Shown here one piece after another: positions 38,175 through 50,432 of a stretch of DNA of 64,000 nt (positions within the stretch are counted from its first letter, which is position 1; every line of letters begins with the position of its first letter). Origin of the DNA: Ophioderma brevispina (Eukaryota > Echinodermata > Ophiuroidea > Amphilepidida > Ophiodermatidae); assembly GCA_023653785.1 (NCBI GenBank), contig JAMKCH010001633.1, positions 80,294-144,293 on the forward strand. The letters run 5' to 3'. The notes beneath the pieces were generated by a model. The model did no database searches, had not been told where the DNA came from, and worked only from the letters and a program-made list of their open reading frames with translations. Position numbers and translations under genes: made by a program.

Positions 38175-39860
38175 GTAGGAATTAACTTGCGTCCTTGTCT
38201 GGGCAGTATATGATATTAATAATGCAAGACAATCACACCAGGACTTGTTTTTACGACTAACGAATTTCCATTTCTGCTGTGAAAAGAAGCAGTCTAGTCG
38301 AAGAAAATATCTGAAAATTCTAAAAATATTTACTTTTTAGGTAATTGGGGCGAGACTCTGGATCACGAAATGCCCTACAAATCCATTTTTTCTTACGCTA
38401 CGCTGATCCTGAATGAGTAAAGTAAGGTATTAAAGGCAAGAATTCATTCCATCCGCCCAGATGTATCCAATGCTAGAAGTTCCAAAATGCCGTCACGACA
38501 GTGATACAAGTGATCCGTGATACTATATGATTAAAAATAAAACAGCAACACATTATCCATTGTAAACAGGGACTAAAGAAGGAATGAACCTGTCTCACTG
38601 TCTTGGCAGTATTTAATAGTAACAATGCAAGACAATGACACCAGAGCTTGTATTCAGACTAATAGGCTTACATTTCGACTGTCAAAAGAAGCAGTCATGG
38701 CAATCAGTCTAGCCATAGAGAGTTAAACAGAAAGTGTTAACTTTCAGGTGTTTGGGATAAAGCTTTAGCTCATGAAATGTCCCATAAATCAATTGCTTTC
38801 TTATGCTAACCTAATTTTGAATGGTAAATGTAATGTATTAAACGAAAGAATATATTCCTCCCGCCTAGATGTATCCAATGCTAGGCGTTTCCATAATCAT
38901 GCCGTCACTTCAGCAATACAAGGGATCTGTGTTCTATATAAGTCTACGAAAATTCCAATACAGATGATCAAAAATAAAAAGAGTAAATTACATATTCTAT
39001 ATATAGTTCGACCATCCTAAAAGATGATCACCATGACAACACTAAAATGCGACTGAAGTGTGAGTGCGCATGTGACTAAAAAGACCAATTTTGGCACGGA
39101 ATGACCAATGACATACTGGACAGATAACACTGCATGAGGAGTTAGCAGTTGATGTTGTGCTACTGGCAGTTCTAGTTCTGAAATTTCTTTGCTGTCGATT
39201 CAACTCTGCTTGTTGAGTGCGTTTAGCCTCATAGGTAACTGCACCATTGGTAATAGTTGCACGCCATGAGTCACGTTGCTGAGCTTGCATTTCCCAGTTC
39301 TCTGGATCAACATCAAAGCACTTGGGAGAAGCTTTCAAAGTGTCTTTATATCGTTTCTTTGGAGCACCACGTGAACGTTTCCCAGACTGTAGTTCGCTAA
39401 AAAGATCTGTTTTGGAATACGAGGATCCTCCATTCTTACCATATGACCGGACCATCTGAGTTGATATTTCATCAGCATTGTATGGATACTCATCATGTTG
39501 GAGCGAGTGAGAACTTCTGTGTCTGGAATCTTTTCTTGCCACCTAATCCTGAGAATCTTCCTCAAGCAGTTTAGATGGAAGCGGTTCAGAGACCTGGCAT
39601 GCCGTTGTATACAGTCCAAGTTTCGCAGCCATAAATAAAGTTGGCATAACAATGGCTTGATACACTTTGAGCTTGGTGTGTTATGCCATCTCTTTCCCAC
39701 ACCTTGCCACGAAATAAAGTATCAATTAATGAACCTGGCTCCCTGTCTCGTTAGTATATAATATTAACAATGCAAGGCAATCACGCCAGAGCTTGTAGGC
39801 ATGACAATCAGTCTAGCAAATGAGAGTTATCATAGGTCTTAAAAGTGTTAACATGTGTTA
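38175..39860 (+). repeat. Tandem repeat, about 405-bp unit, interrupted by a LINE
   Basis: Unit 1 (about 38175-38550) and unit 2 (about 38585-38990) share a block around GCAGTAT...AATGCAAGACAAT and later GATGTATCCAATGCTAG, offset about 405. A partial third unit begins at about 39728 (AATGCAAGGCAATCAC). The LINE remnant 39042-39727 lies between units 2 and 3, where it appears to have inserted. Confidence 0.75.
39042..39727 (-). pseudogene. LINE remnant: RT C-terminal region plus C2H2-like tail
   Basis: Two overlapping minus-strand frames together give the C-terminal part of a non-LTR retrotransposon ORF2. Frame 1 (39335-39700) reads LNRFHLNCLRKILRIRWQEK, then IPDTEVL, then QLRWSGHMVRMEDPRIPKQI. 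After a frameshift, frame 2 (39042-39542) continues with GKRSRGAPKKRYKDTLKASP, then WRATITNGAVTYEAKR, and ends with CPVCHWSFRAKIGLFSHMRTH, a CxxC...HxxxH zinc-finger-like tail. These motifs are characteristic of endonuclease/reverse transcriptase LINEs (RTE-like by my recognition). Before the M at 39700 a third frame reads TLFRGKVWERDGI and has YGCETWTVY, more of the same protein. The catalytic RT core and endonuclease are absent. Dead by frameshift and 5' truncation. Confidence 0.9.
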
Positions 39861-41379
39861 ATATGGCGGTAAAAAATGTTAGAAGGTTCTAGAGCAAGAA
39901 GAAGATCAGACCCCTTCTGGTTTGGAAGGATACTATTGGATATGATGTTTCTATATCTCTGAATTGCCCATCAAAATCATTATAATAAACAAAAATGTAA
40001 AAAGAATAACCCTAACTTTTAGAAAACAGAGCCATGATGCTAAAATTAGAACAATGGCAATGAATGTAGGATAATTAAAAAGTGGAACTACAAAACAAAG
40101 AAAATATATAATACAAAGTAGAACATGCACTGTATATTATGCAGCACCGAAAGTAATGACGAAATGGAAGTCCGTTTACTAAACTATTTTAAGTGAGATC
40201 ATTATTTCAATTGCTTTACCCTATTACAAATGTATCACTATTTAAACATTAATCAGGTTTGTTCTATCTGCATTATGAAAATGTAGTTCATTGGAAGACT
40301 CGACAGAAGCGTCATTCGCTTTTATACTTAAATATTCTTTTATTATACTTTCTCAGTAATTTCAGGCTAAAGACAAAACAATCAAAGCGTATTTTCAGCC
40401 TTCTTTCATGTTACAAAGGCAGACAGTTGACTAGTATAAAGGCAAGAGGCAAAGGCAAATCTGATAATCTGTAAGCAGACATTCTAAAGCCTGGATTTAT
40501 TTACTTACATGTGACTTTTCATTTTTATAACCATAACTGGGCCCTGGTATCACTGAAAAGGAAAAGGGATATAAGATATCTGTCATTTTACTTAAACTGA
40601 GCTTGCTGCTTATTTAACTGAATATGTCTATGTATGTTAATTTCTTGAAGGCATGTTCAAATGTAACCACCTTGCCACCTGGATCTCGCAAATGATGAAT
40701 ATTTAAACATTTGAAGTTTTTATCATTTTTTAAAATTTGTTTTTGAAGTCGATTTTTTCCCCTCAAAAGTTGAAAGCGTTTTAGAAAGTATGTGTGCCTT
40801 TATGGAATACAAACCCTTTAAGCTTTCGCGTTCACCAAAAAGATTACCGCATTTGATTACAATGCTTCCATTTACAAATGTAATCCTTATTGAGAGTTTA
40901 TATGCTTAAGATATTCTCTCACCAGATTTGGTTCTTACATAAACTGAGGTTTAAATTATCACGCGAAGCATTTCGTAAGCATCAAATGCGTAAAACTTTT
41001 CAATTAAAGAGATAAAGGCTTTGAAGACGATAATCTTATCCATAATTGAATTTATGTCTGAAGTAATTCTGTAACTTGATTTTACCTTTAAAAGTTTACA
41101 TCCAAGTCAAGACCATTTATTTATTCTTTTGACCGATCAGAATCAAACGATTCCATTCACAGATTTATTCCATATTGAGAGTTGGTATGCTTAAGGTATT
41201 CCCATACCAGATTTGGTTCTTACATAAACTGTGATTTCAATTTCACCAGCATGCTTACGTTAAGTATTTTAAGCGAATTTCTATGTGGCCTGTCTATTAG
41301 TAATGTTCTCAACTAACAAGAGTATTATATTCCCTGTAGTGTAAAGTAAAAGTGAAAGTAGCGATATCTGCTGGCTTAA
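39861..41379. other. Non-coding, no gene recognised
   Basis: AT-rich, with two similar blocks at about 40880-40945 and 41165-41230 (shared ACCAGATTTGGTTCTTACAT) forming a local direct repeat about 285 bases apart. Confidence 0.6.
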
Positions 41380-41709
41380 GTGGTTTGATAGGGTATTTTT
41401 AGTGATTCTTTCATAGCCTATCGCCCGATTGTATTTAATGATATTGACTCAAATACCTAAAGTTTCACGCTGATATTTCAATGGGAGCTAAACATGATTT
41501 TGTAAGCTCCATAAAATACTGTCTAACACTATCATTGTTCTACCAAAGTAGGACACTTTTTTCGCTCATAACATCCAAACAGACAACCAAAGATATTTCA
41601 CTGGGTAAATGAGAAAAATAACAGCTTTCTTCAGACACCAGTATTGTGGCCATATCCGGTGAAATCTTGGGTCCCTGGGGACAAGATTATTACCGATTGG
41701 GTCATAACC
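41380..41709 (+). mobile_element. TTAA-type MITE, family A, copy 2 (degenerate)
   Basis: TTAA at 41376-41379 precedes it; the far flank is TTCA (41710-41713). The interior follows the family A copy at 19461-19806 in the same orientation: AAAGTTTCACGCTGATATTT, then a GATTTTGTAAG block, then GTAAATGAGAAAAATAACAGC, and CCTGGGGAC near the end. Termini are decayed. Confidence 0.75.
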
Positions 41710-41713
41710 TTCA

Positions 41714-42847
41714 GGATAACTAAGAAAAACTTACATGAGACAGGTTTTCAAAGCTTCTAATCATACGATTTTGGTAAGACGTTTTAATTGAATAGAATGT
41801 TTATTAACTAATATAATTCTCAATAGAAATCAGTAAAGCCACTGATCAATTATGAATTTTAGTAGCAGCACAGATTTTCGTGAACGTTTTTGGTTTTATT
41901 TTGTTTTGTTTTGTTATTTGTTTGTTTCTATTGAATTCAATCTAATAATTAAACAGGAAAGACATTTGATGTAATTTTTATACATTCTTATTCTCAAAGC
42001 AGATTATTTTAAAAAAAATGAATGTCAAATTAATTTCAAAGTAGTGTTTTCATGACGGAGTCCACACAATAAACATGTGGTTAGAAGCATTGTAGTCCTG
42101 CCGCATATAGGAATATGCTTTAAAGGTGCTTTATCATATCGTCTTCTATCTGTCTATCTGACATACCAGGAAGTAGTATCAATTTTATATCAGATGATTT
42201 GCTCTTTGCCGTCCTGAAGTTTCAGCATTAAAAAACAGCCGTTAATGGTTAAAGATAACACAGAAATAAAAAGGGCGTTGCGATATGCATTATCGCTCAT
42301 ATATACCATCAAAACTACAGGTTTGTTTCCCACGGCGTTGAGCGTATGCAAATGTCATGCAAACACTCATATCAAGTAGAGATCGCGATTGAAATCTGAA
42401 CAAACACGTTTTATATCGGTGCTTCTCTTAAATTTTCTTAACACTTAGACCAAAGTTTTCTACCCATAGATTGTAGTATCATCTTCGCCGCCTATTTCCT
42501 AGAGTCTCATTCACACCTCCACTATACACCGTGTCGCTACCTCTGTGCAGTGATTTGTTGGTCGCAAGAGTAGATCGCTCGCGCTGACTTGAAGCAACGG
42601 CGCTTTCACGCGCGCGCACAAAGACGGAAATTCTTGACGCTGGCGTAAATGTAATGACATCAATGCACAGAGGTATAGGCCATGAGGCCAAAGCGAAAAA
42701 GATGCTCGGATAAGGACCAAGGTGGTGCACCCCTGGGAAGTACATAATTCTTCCGAAATAATTTTCCTAAAATTATAGAAATCAGTTCTACGTGTATTCT
42801 CACTTCTAGTATGTGCACATTCTCGAGAAAATGAATTAAATGTCATC
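41714..42847. other. Non-coding, with a CpG-containing patch
   Basis: No gene recognised. Bases at about 42525-42660 are richer in CG dinucleotides (CGCGCGCGC near 42608) than the surroundings. Frames opposite this patch (42479-42846, minus) show no family. Confidence 0.5.
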
Positions 42848-43066
42848 TCAATTTATGCCCTGAATATCAGTGACTACGGGATGTACACCATGATTCATTG
42901 ACACCAGCAAATAATGGGGACTATTGATAAGTAAATCCGCTCGGTATGTAGAAGACCATAACACTTCACAGATTCCTTTTTGATCTGGAACTGCAGAGCC
43001 ATTGTTATTATCCATGCAACTGAAAAGATTGCAGATGTTATACAATCACTCCGATTTAGATTAAGC
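42848..43066 (+). repeat. Dispersed direct repeat (partner 23403-23615)
   Basis: See the partner. Blocks match in the same order and strand, including AAATCCGCTCGGTATG. Confidence 0.7.
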
Positions 43067-43204
43067 AACAGGTATGGCAATGCTTGATGCTGGTTTTTAT
43101 CTACTCAATCGAACTTTTTTTTAAAAATGATATTTAACACTTGTTTTCCACTATGTGTAAGGATTATCTTAAATCAAATTTTCACCAAATATTATAATTT
43201 TCCT

Positions 43205-46200
43205 CCGGCCTCGGCTCTGTTTACGTGTCACATTGAGAGACACATTTGGTTATTGCAATATTTACTCCATTAATGAAAATTTCCTTTAGTGTAAATGATA
43301 GGCAACACTGGCGGCGAAGATGATAGATAGTAATAAGAGGAGGGACAGTGTTCTCCCACAAATACAACTTTTGCACTGGTTGTCACATGAGTTTATAGTG
43401 CCAAAAAGTACATAAATGAATAGAACTTATATTGAAGTACTTTTCGTCACTATAGACAATCCGACCAGCCAAATGTTGGTCAGAATTGATCCGCCATACT
43501 GGTGGGCATCCACCCAAAACCTACCCAATCTTTTGTACGTCTGTACCACGGCTTGATTAATTGAATACAAAAGCTACACTTAATCTGCACAATTGTGTTG
43601 AATTCAAGCAGGATGCACCCCGCTATGGCTGCCAGTGAGTGTTGGTCATGTGGCAAACCGGATTCGTGTATCAACTAATGTGACAACTAAAATTGTATTG
43701 GTAGAAATGCATTGTGGGAAGAACACTATACCTCCTTTTCATGATAACAATTAATACCAAATTTTGGCCGTGCCACATCCTGTGAAGAATACTTTGCTCG
43801 GACTACCAAAGATTCACTCAAAATCAATCTCGCCAACCCCTTAATCTCAGTATCACCGACAACCTCGAAAGATTTATCGCAAGATCCACATCTCAATCAC
43901 CTGTCTATTGGTACATAACATTCAAATCCTTGTGGAACAGTAATCCACGTAAATATCCGTAGTATTAACTCTCAACTTGTCACCGGTATAGCGTAAGATG
44001 TAATCCGATAGTCATCTTTCGCCGCATGTTAGTCTCAAAACAATCACGTCATTTGAAGTGATAATCATCAAAGATTACTCGAACGTGACCTAAACTAAAG
44101 GTCTCGCTTGTAGGAGCACTGGGCTTTGGCATTCGGAATCTTAGAGAGTGTTTGTTTTTTACCTGCGTTAAAGGTAAAGAACGGATATTCATTTTAATAC
44201 AAAGGAACTATCCCTCTACATCAATATCTGTAAAACAGGCTAGAACATCTTCTCAACATTTACATTAGAGAATAGCGAAATGTAAGAGGTAATTGTCAGT
44301 ATAAGTTTTTGGCGGATATTATTTAAACAAATTATATAAGTATGCATTTAACGCGTTTGGTACTAAATTGGTAGTCTTGATAGTATTACATCTTGCGGAT
44401 AGAAATACCCTTTAAACACAAGCAAATGAACATTATGCACAAATGGTCTGAATTTTATATAATAACACTGATTTATTGTGATTTTTACCAAATTGATTGG
44501 TTCAAGATTTTGGAATATTCAAAACACAGTTACAATGGCAATGCTCAAAACACTTTATGAATAATTAATACTTATTCTACTAATGTCCAGTGTGACGTGG
44601 CGACTAATGTCCAGAATTAAAGGAATCATTGCATTGTAGTTCAACTATGATATGTCCTCACAGCGAAGACTCCAAAATGACAGCATATAAAGTTATTTAA
44701 GTCCATGAAAATATAATTCATGGAAATCTTCTTCAGAAATTAATTTCCTTTTTCGAAGCAGTCCTGAAGATAACTTTGTCCAGCAGTTCAAGACGACAAG
44801 GTCCTATAGGTTCCTTAACGATACGATACTTCAGCAGCACTAACAAAACCAGATTTATCCACGAAAAATGTCAGTCTGTCATATATTTCCACTTTTAGGA
44901 ACACAAACTAGAATTCTGTTTTATTCCAAAAACTGAAGCTCTTTTGGCTTGAAATTTAACACCAGACAATTTGGATTTTTTTCAGCCCCTGTGGTATCTA
45001 TAATATTAATTGATCCTGGTATCTTGCACCTATCTACCACACTGGAGATCCACAACAAACTTCTGGCCCTGTTTCTTACAGAAGTCTTTTGTCACTCATT
45101 CCGGCCTCGGCCCCCCCATCCTGTTTAACGTGCACCATTGCCCCAGGACGACACCCATTTGGTTATTGCAAATTTACTCCACTTAATTAACATTCCCTTT
45201 AGCCTGTAAATGAAGGCAAACTGGCCGGCGCCACCCGAGATGAACCCGATCGCTCCATAAGAGGACCGGGACAGGCTTCTTCCAACAACTAAATATCTTC
45301 CCTGCACTGGTCTGCCCCCACTGAGGTAGATAGCTGACAAAAAGTACATACTCGAAAGCACTATACATTGAACGCCCACGCCCACGCGAACTTGTTAGCT
45401 CATATAAACTAGTGGACACATAAAATCGCTATTGGTGAAATGCACCCGATTGTGGGAAGAACACTATCCTCCTTTAATGCCACTAACCATTAATACCAAA
45501 TTTCCTTGGCGAGGAGACACATCTGGACGATACTTTGCCGGCACGTTACCACACAGATTCACACTCAAATCCAATCTAGCCCCCCCCTAATCCTCAGTCT
45601 CACGACAACCTCGAACGATTTATCGCAAACAAGATCCACAATCTCAATCAACCTGTATATTGCGTACATAACATTTCAAATCCTCCCGGGAACAGTAATC
45701 ACCGAAATTCCGTACAGCACCCCACTTAACTCCACTCCCAAACCCTTGTCAACCGGTATAGCGTAAGATGTAATCCGACTAGTATTTCGCGCATGTTAGT
45801 AGCAAAAACCCAAACGTCAGTTGAAGTGCCACGACTCATCACAGATTACTCGAACGGACCTAAACCTAAAGCGTCTCGCTTTGTAGGAGCACGGGCTTTG
45901 GCCATTCGGAACTTAGACCACGAGTGTTGTTTGTACCTGGTTAAAGGTAAAGAAAAGGATATTGAATTTTAATTCAACAGGGACCTATCCCCTCTAAATC
46001 AACCTATATGTAAAACACGGCTACTTAGAACATCTCTCTCAACATTACCTAGGAAGAGCGACAATGTAAGACGGAATTGTCACAGTATAAGTGTTTGGCG
46101 GATGTTATTAAACAAATTATATAAGATGCATTTAACGCGTTTGCGTGACTACAATTTAGTCTTGATGATTAAGCTTGGTGGACTAGACACCCCTACCCTT

Positions 46201-46893
46201 TAAAACACAAGCACACTGAACATATGAACACAATGGTCTGAATTTTTTATAAATAACACTGATTTATTGTGATTTTACCAACTTGATTGGTTAAAGATTT
46301 TGGAAATATTCAAAAAACAGTTACACTGCCAATGCTCAAAACACTTTCATGCATAATTAATACCCTTAGTCTACTAATGTCCAGGTGACGTGGCGACCAC
46401 TGTCACAAGAATTAAAGGACTCATTGATTGTGTATTCAACCTTATGATATGTCCTCACAGTAAAGATTCAAAATGAAAGCATAATTCAAGTATTTTAGTC
46501 CATGACCCAAACCCGATATTCAGTGGAAATCTTATTCAGAAAATTAATTCCTTTTTTCGAAGCAGTCCTGAAGGATAACTTTGTCCAGCAGTTAAGACGA
46601 CAAGTCCTATAGGTCCTTACGAGACGATACTTCGCAGCAATAACAAACCAGATACAGTATTTATCCACGAAACAATGTCAGTCTGTAATATTTTCCAACT
46701 TTTAGGAACACAAAGAGAATTTGTTTTCTTCCAAAAACTGAAGCCTTTGGCTTTGAAATTTAACACCAGACAATTTGGATTTTTTCAGCCACTGTGGTAT
46801 CTATTAAATAATTGATCATGGTACTCTTGCACCTATCTTAACCACACTGGAGACACCCCACAAAAACTTCTGTCACCCCTGTCTTATTACAGA
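43205..46893 (+). repeat. Adjacent direct duplication, unit about 1.8-1.9 kb
   Basis: Copy 1 (43205-45088) and copy 2 (45101-46893) run collinearly, from CCGGCCTCGG at 43205 and 45101 to ACCTATCT at 45028 and 46831. The offset falls from 1896 to 1803 through many small indels. Copy 2 repeatedly has additional C or A bases where copy 1 does not. No gene in either copy. Confidence 0.85.
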
Positions 46894-47454
46894 AGGCTGT
46901 ATTTTTTTTCTAGTTTGCCCCCCGGCCCCATCAATTATCTTACAACCTATTACATAACTCTATCATGCCATAAACCCACTAGCTTAACCAATTGTCCCAA
47001 TTGGATCACCACCAAATGTCATCGTCAAAGGCATTACATCACCTTACATTAATAAACATTATGGGAACTCCTATATCCCCTAACGTCCCATGCCCCCTGG
47101 ATATCTAATGAGCACCCTAAACTGACAAGAGTACTACTGTAGATATCGTGAACAGAATTCACGTAAAAACACATCATTCTCGATAAGGAAGGACAATTGG
47201 TCCAATAGTGTGGTGGTTGGGTATGTCATGAACAGTTCCCGTAGGATTTGGTGCTCCCCACGCTAAAATTGCATCTCTCTGCTGTCTTTCATTCACATAA
47301 CCGGGACCAGACCAGTCAGCACAACCTGATGTCCGGTCGCAAATTTCGACGGACGTGCCCCTCATCAAACCCCCCGGGCGGAAATGTTACGACAGGCCGC
47401 AAAAACATCTTAAAAATTCGGTCGAATGTTTTAAGGTACATTAACATGTTTGTT

Positions 47455-47476
47455 TTTTTTTTTTTTTTTTTTTTTT
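47455..47476 (+). repeat. Poly-T tract, about 22 nt
   Basis: Uninterrupted T run. It could be the tail of a minus-strand retroposon, but no such element was recognised next to it. Confidence 0.8.
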
Positions 47477-47574
47477 AAAAAGTATAAAATTTGCAGGGGC
47501 TTCGCACCTTTAGTTTACAACGAGCCATAGGCACCATAATGTCTAAACGGTAATCCTGGGGGTAAGCATTACCA

Positions 47575-47928
47575 ATGCCTCAGATTTTGTCCGAAACTGG
47601 TGATAAGTTTGATGCCCTAACAGGATCCAAACAATGTATTACCTTTTTTACCAGCCCGTGTGACACCATTTGGTTGCCCGCTATTTACATAGCAAAATGT
47701 CGCAAGGGTTACATGGCCTATGGGGGTCACCAGAACTTTCGCTGGATGTTCGTAAAGGTGATATCAAAAGATCAAATTAAAATTGCATTTTCTGTTTCAG
47801 TTGACAAGGAATCATTTGACATCACGCACCCACAGTGGTTCAACAAATCGGAGCATTTACCCCCATCGGGTGACCTTGAACCATTATGGCGCAATACCGC
47901 TTTAACTAAAAGTGCGCGGGGAAACTAG
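47575..47928 (+). CDS. Hypothetical ORF, 117 codons (weak)
   Basis: The second longest single open frame in the window after the 39-kb LINE. The predicted protein is mixed polar/aromatic (Trp at several positions) with no signal peptide, membrane segment or motif I recognise, and it resembles no family known to me. It lies in the C-enriched zone where base calls seem unreliable, so its openness may be accidental. It has no neighbours that would suggest a function. Confidence 0.15.
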   Translation: MPQILSETGDKFDALTGSKQCITFFTSPCDTIWLPAIYIAKCRKGYMAYGGHQNFRWMFVKVISKDQIKIAFSVSVDKESFDITHPQWFNKSEHLPPSGDLEPLWRNTALTKSARGN

Positions 47929-48444
47929 ACACCAATATCCCCTGTTCACTCCTTATGACTAGACGAACGCGTTAGGTACATAAAAAACCCATGACTCGAT
48001 TTAAAATTTTACCCCTCCCTGCCGTACTAACTTGCCCTTGAAGAAGGGGGCCCAGCAGTGGAAGGCAAAAAATTTGCACCCCATCATTTCCTGGACAGTT
48101 TGGGTCCTATTGAAACCCAAACAGCTACCACACCAAAATCACCTTTTAGCATCCTTCGCCTGAAATCCCCTACGGGCACCAAAACACCACACCCCCACAC
48201 TAAAAACCCGCTGGCCGCACGCTAGCTGACCTCAATTTTGATCGCCGTAGCTTACAAAATGATCCCCGGCGGTCAATTAACCCTCATTCCTAGGAGTGAA
48301 ACAGAAAATTGCGAGCCAGTGAAGCACTGGTCGTTGAACACCTGAAAGCGCACTACCAATACAATCAGAACAGTAAAAAAAACCTATATTAAACTTAAAA
48401 CATAAACGATAGAAAAGTCGCTTTTTGAACAAACAAAAAATCAA

Positions 48445-48645
48445 GTTGGTATTTTGTGATGATTACATAGTAACATTTCTTTTTTGCAGGCTGGCCTGCT
48501 TATTATATCTTAGCCTTGCAACATATATTTATCCAAAAAGGGGAGATATAGAAAAGTAAAACACAACAGCGGATGGGAAATTTGATGGTAAAACGTACTT
48601 AATGACTCATTTGTACAAATGCCCATGAACAAAACAATTACAAAT
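48445..48645 (+). repeat. Dispersed direct repeat (partner about 35570-35830)
   Basis: Shares several blocks in order with 35570-35830, including TATTTTGTGAT and CATGAACAAAA; intervening bases differ by indels. Confidence 0.6.
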
Positions 48646-48647
48646 TT

Positions 48648-48770
48648 ATATTTATATATTTAAAATGTATTTATATATATATATATAGATAGATATAATA
48701 TATATATATATATAGTATATAGACTTATTAATATAATTATATATATACCTATATATAAATTACAAAGTAT
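48648..48770 (+). repeat. (TA)n-rich microsatellite
   Basis: Long AT-dinucleotide stretches with few interruptions, including TATATATATATATA near 48670-48685 and again near 48700-48715. Confidence 0.9.
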
Positions 48771-49260
48771 TAGACCTCTGGAAGCCAAAGGCAACCGTCC
48801 TGAGTTTCAAGGTTATACCCCTTCACTTACGATTCACCCTGCTCCCCCCGGGGGCCCGGTACCGATCTTCAGAGAGACTGCACAGACCACCAGTCGTGTT
48901 TCAGTAACCAGCGGACAGCTATGCCCAGTCTCCATACCATGCACATGGTTCCCATGGTGTCACGACGCGGGCATTTCCCGCACTTGTCTGCAAATTTTCC
49001 AAATAGTACGAGACGTGCCAAACATTAGAGTACGGGGCGCCCCCCACGTAATCACGCCGTTAATATAACCACATAGTCCAAACCCCCGTATATTACAGGT
49101 GACCTAGCTTCCGCCCGCACCATTAAGAGTGCTCAATCCCCTTACAGGAGATCGTACAACACCCCCCCCAAATTACACCCACGCATAGACCTCTGGAAAG
49201 GACAACGTACTCTGAGTGTCACGGTTCTAACCCTTTAATTCCAAAGATAGTCCACCTGTA
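48771..49260 (+). repeat. Local direct repeat
   Basis: TTAGACCTCTGGAAG near 48770 is echoed by ATAGACCTCTGGAAAGG near 49187, each followed by related sequence (CTGAGTTTCAAGGTT against CTGAGTGTCACGGTT). No gene seen in the interval. Confidence 0.55.
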
Positions 49261-50301
49261 AATTATTATTTAATTATGAAGGACAGGGTGAGGGCGCGGG
49301 TCAAATAAGAACAGTATTCAGTGCCAATTGCTCAGATTATCAGTTGCTTCAGAAGCTCATAATCATTCCGGTTTGACATCGTTACAAGTGATCCCATGTT
49401 CCTTCCAGCTCCAAGCGGAGATGATCAAAAAATACAAAACAGGAGGGTTACATTGCCAATATATACTGCAGATCTGTATGGGCCTTCCCTTTTTATTGTG
49501 TATGGAATTCTTTTTGCTGAGAGTATGAACTAGATAACTTGCTAGAAAAAATGCTCCGCTTGCTGGCCTTTTGACCGGGATCGATGCAAAAAGCATTTTT
49601 TTGTATCGACTAGCAATTGAAGTAAAATACCAAACTACCGACGATTAAAAAGCTACCGTTTTAATATGTAGCAAACGAATCTACATATAAATGGTACCCG
49701 AGTAGAGTCCACAACCCTTTTTCTTAAACCTAGCAACAACCACCTGAAACCAATTTGTGCCCGTCCCGGGTGGGACTAAAGCCCCGAATCTGCCCGAAGC
49801 CGGGAGTACAACCACAAGTCTGGGCATACTCGCCACCAGACACCAGTGGCAAATGACGAAACATACACAAACCTTCATTCATTGACTTCCGGGAATTTGA
49901 CCCAGACTCCGAATGTTGAATCAACCAAACCACACCGCTTTTTAGACTCAGTACGTATTTCCACCCCGCCTTTCTGAAGCCACGCCATGTCATCTGGTAC
50001 GTAACTGTACCCCACGGACTATAATGAAATAGTGACCATCGTTAGCAAAAAACCCGCAAAAAACTTGTCACCGGAACTGAAACACCAAACCCCCCGCATC
50101 ACCGACGTACTGGCCCCCGGCCGCCATATTTCCGGATTTTGGACCCATTAGCGCCCCTTACCCCGCCCATTGACCTGTTAAAACCACCCTAGTCTTTTCG
50201 TACTAGAAAAACAAATCCCACAAAAATCTATTTTTATAGTGAATTATGAACTGAACCTACCCCTTCTAATGACATGTTATTCTTTTTACCAATGCCACAA
50301 T

Positions 50302-50432
50302 ATGGAAAACGGAGCAGAAACAATATTGTTAGATCACGTCAAGAGTGAAGTAGAAAGCCTTGAGAGTGTTGAACAAGAAACAAGGTGTTCTTTGATGAAT
50401 CCGGACTTTGCCATGTTCTACTCAGTTAAAAT
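50302..50432 (+). CDS. Candidate first coding exon (speculative)
   Basis: ATG at 50302 is in a good start context (A at -3, G at +4) and opens 43 codons of composition typical of real protein: MENGAETILLDHVKSEVESL, then an acidic stretch, then NPDFAMFYSV. The frame runs to GTATGT at 50433, a plausible splice donor. It contains VKSE, which fits the sumoylation consensus (psi-K-x-E), but that is weak evidence. No downstream exon was recognised, the encoded segment matches no family I know, and upstream sequence is of doubtful quality. It could equally be a chance frame or part of a decayed element. Confidence 0.25.

Larger units (their letters stand above)
45100..50200. other. C-enriched, apparently low-quality sequence
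   Basis: Extra C bases and short C runs are frequent throughout on the plus strand (for example around 47095, 48060, 49030 and 50090), unlike the flanks. Where comparison with a second copy is possible (45.1-46.9 kb), the excess is indels relative to the other copy. Reading frames here should not be trusted. Confidence 0.5.

Noticed and set aside
42479..42846. Overlapping minus-strand frames over a CpG-containing patch, considered as a gene start or CpG island
   Set aside because: No downstream coding sequence was recognised, and CpG islands are not a reliable gene marker in invertebrates.
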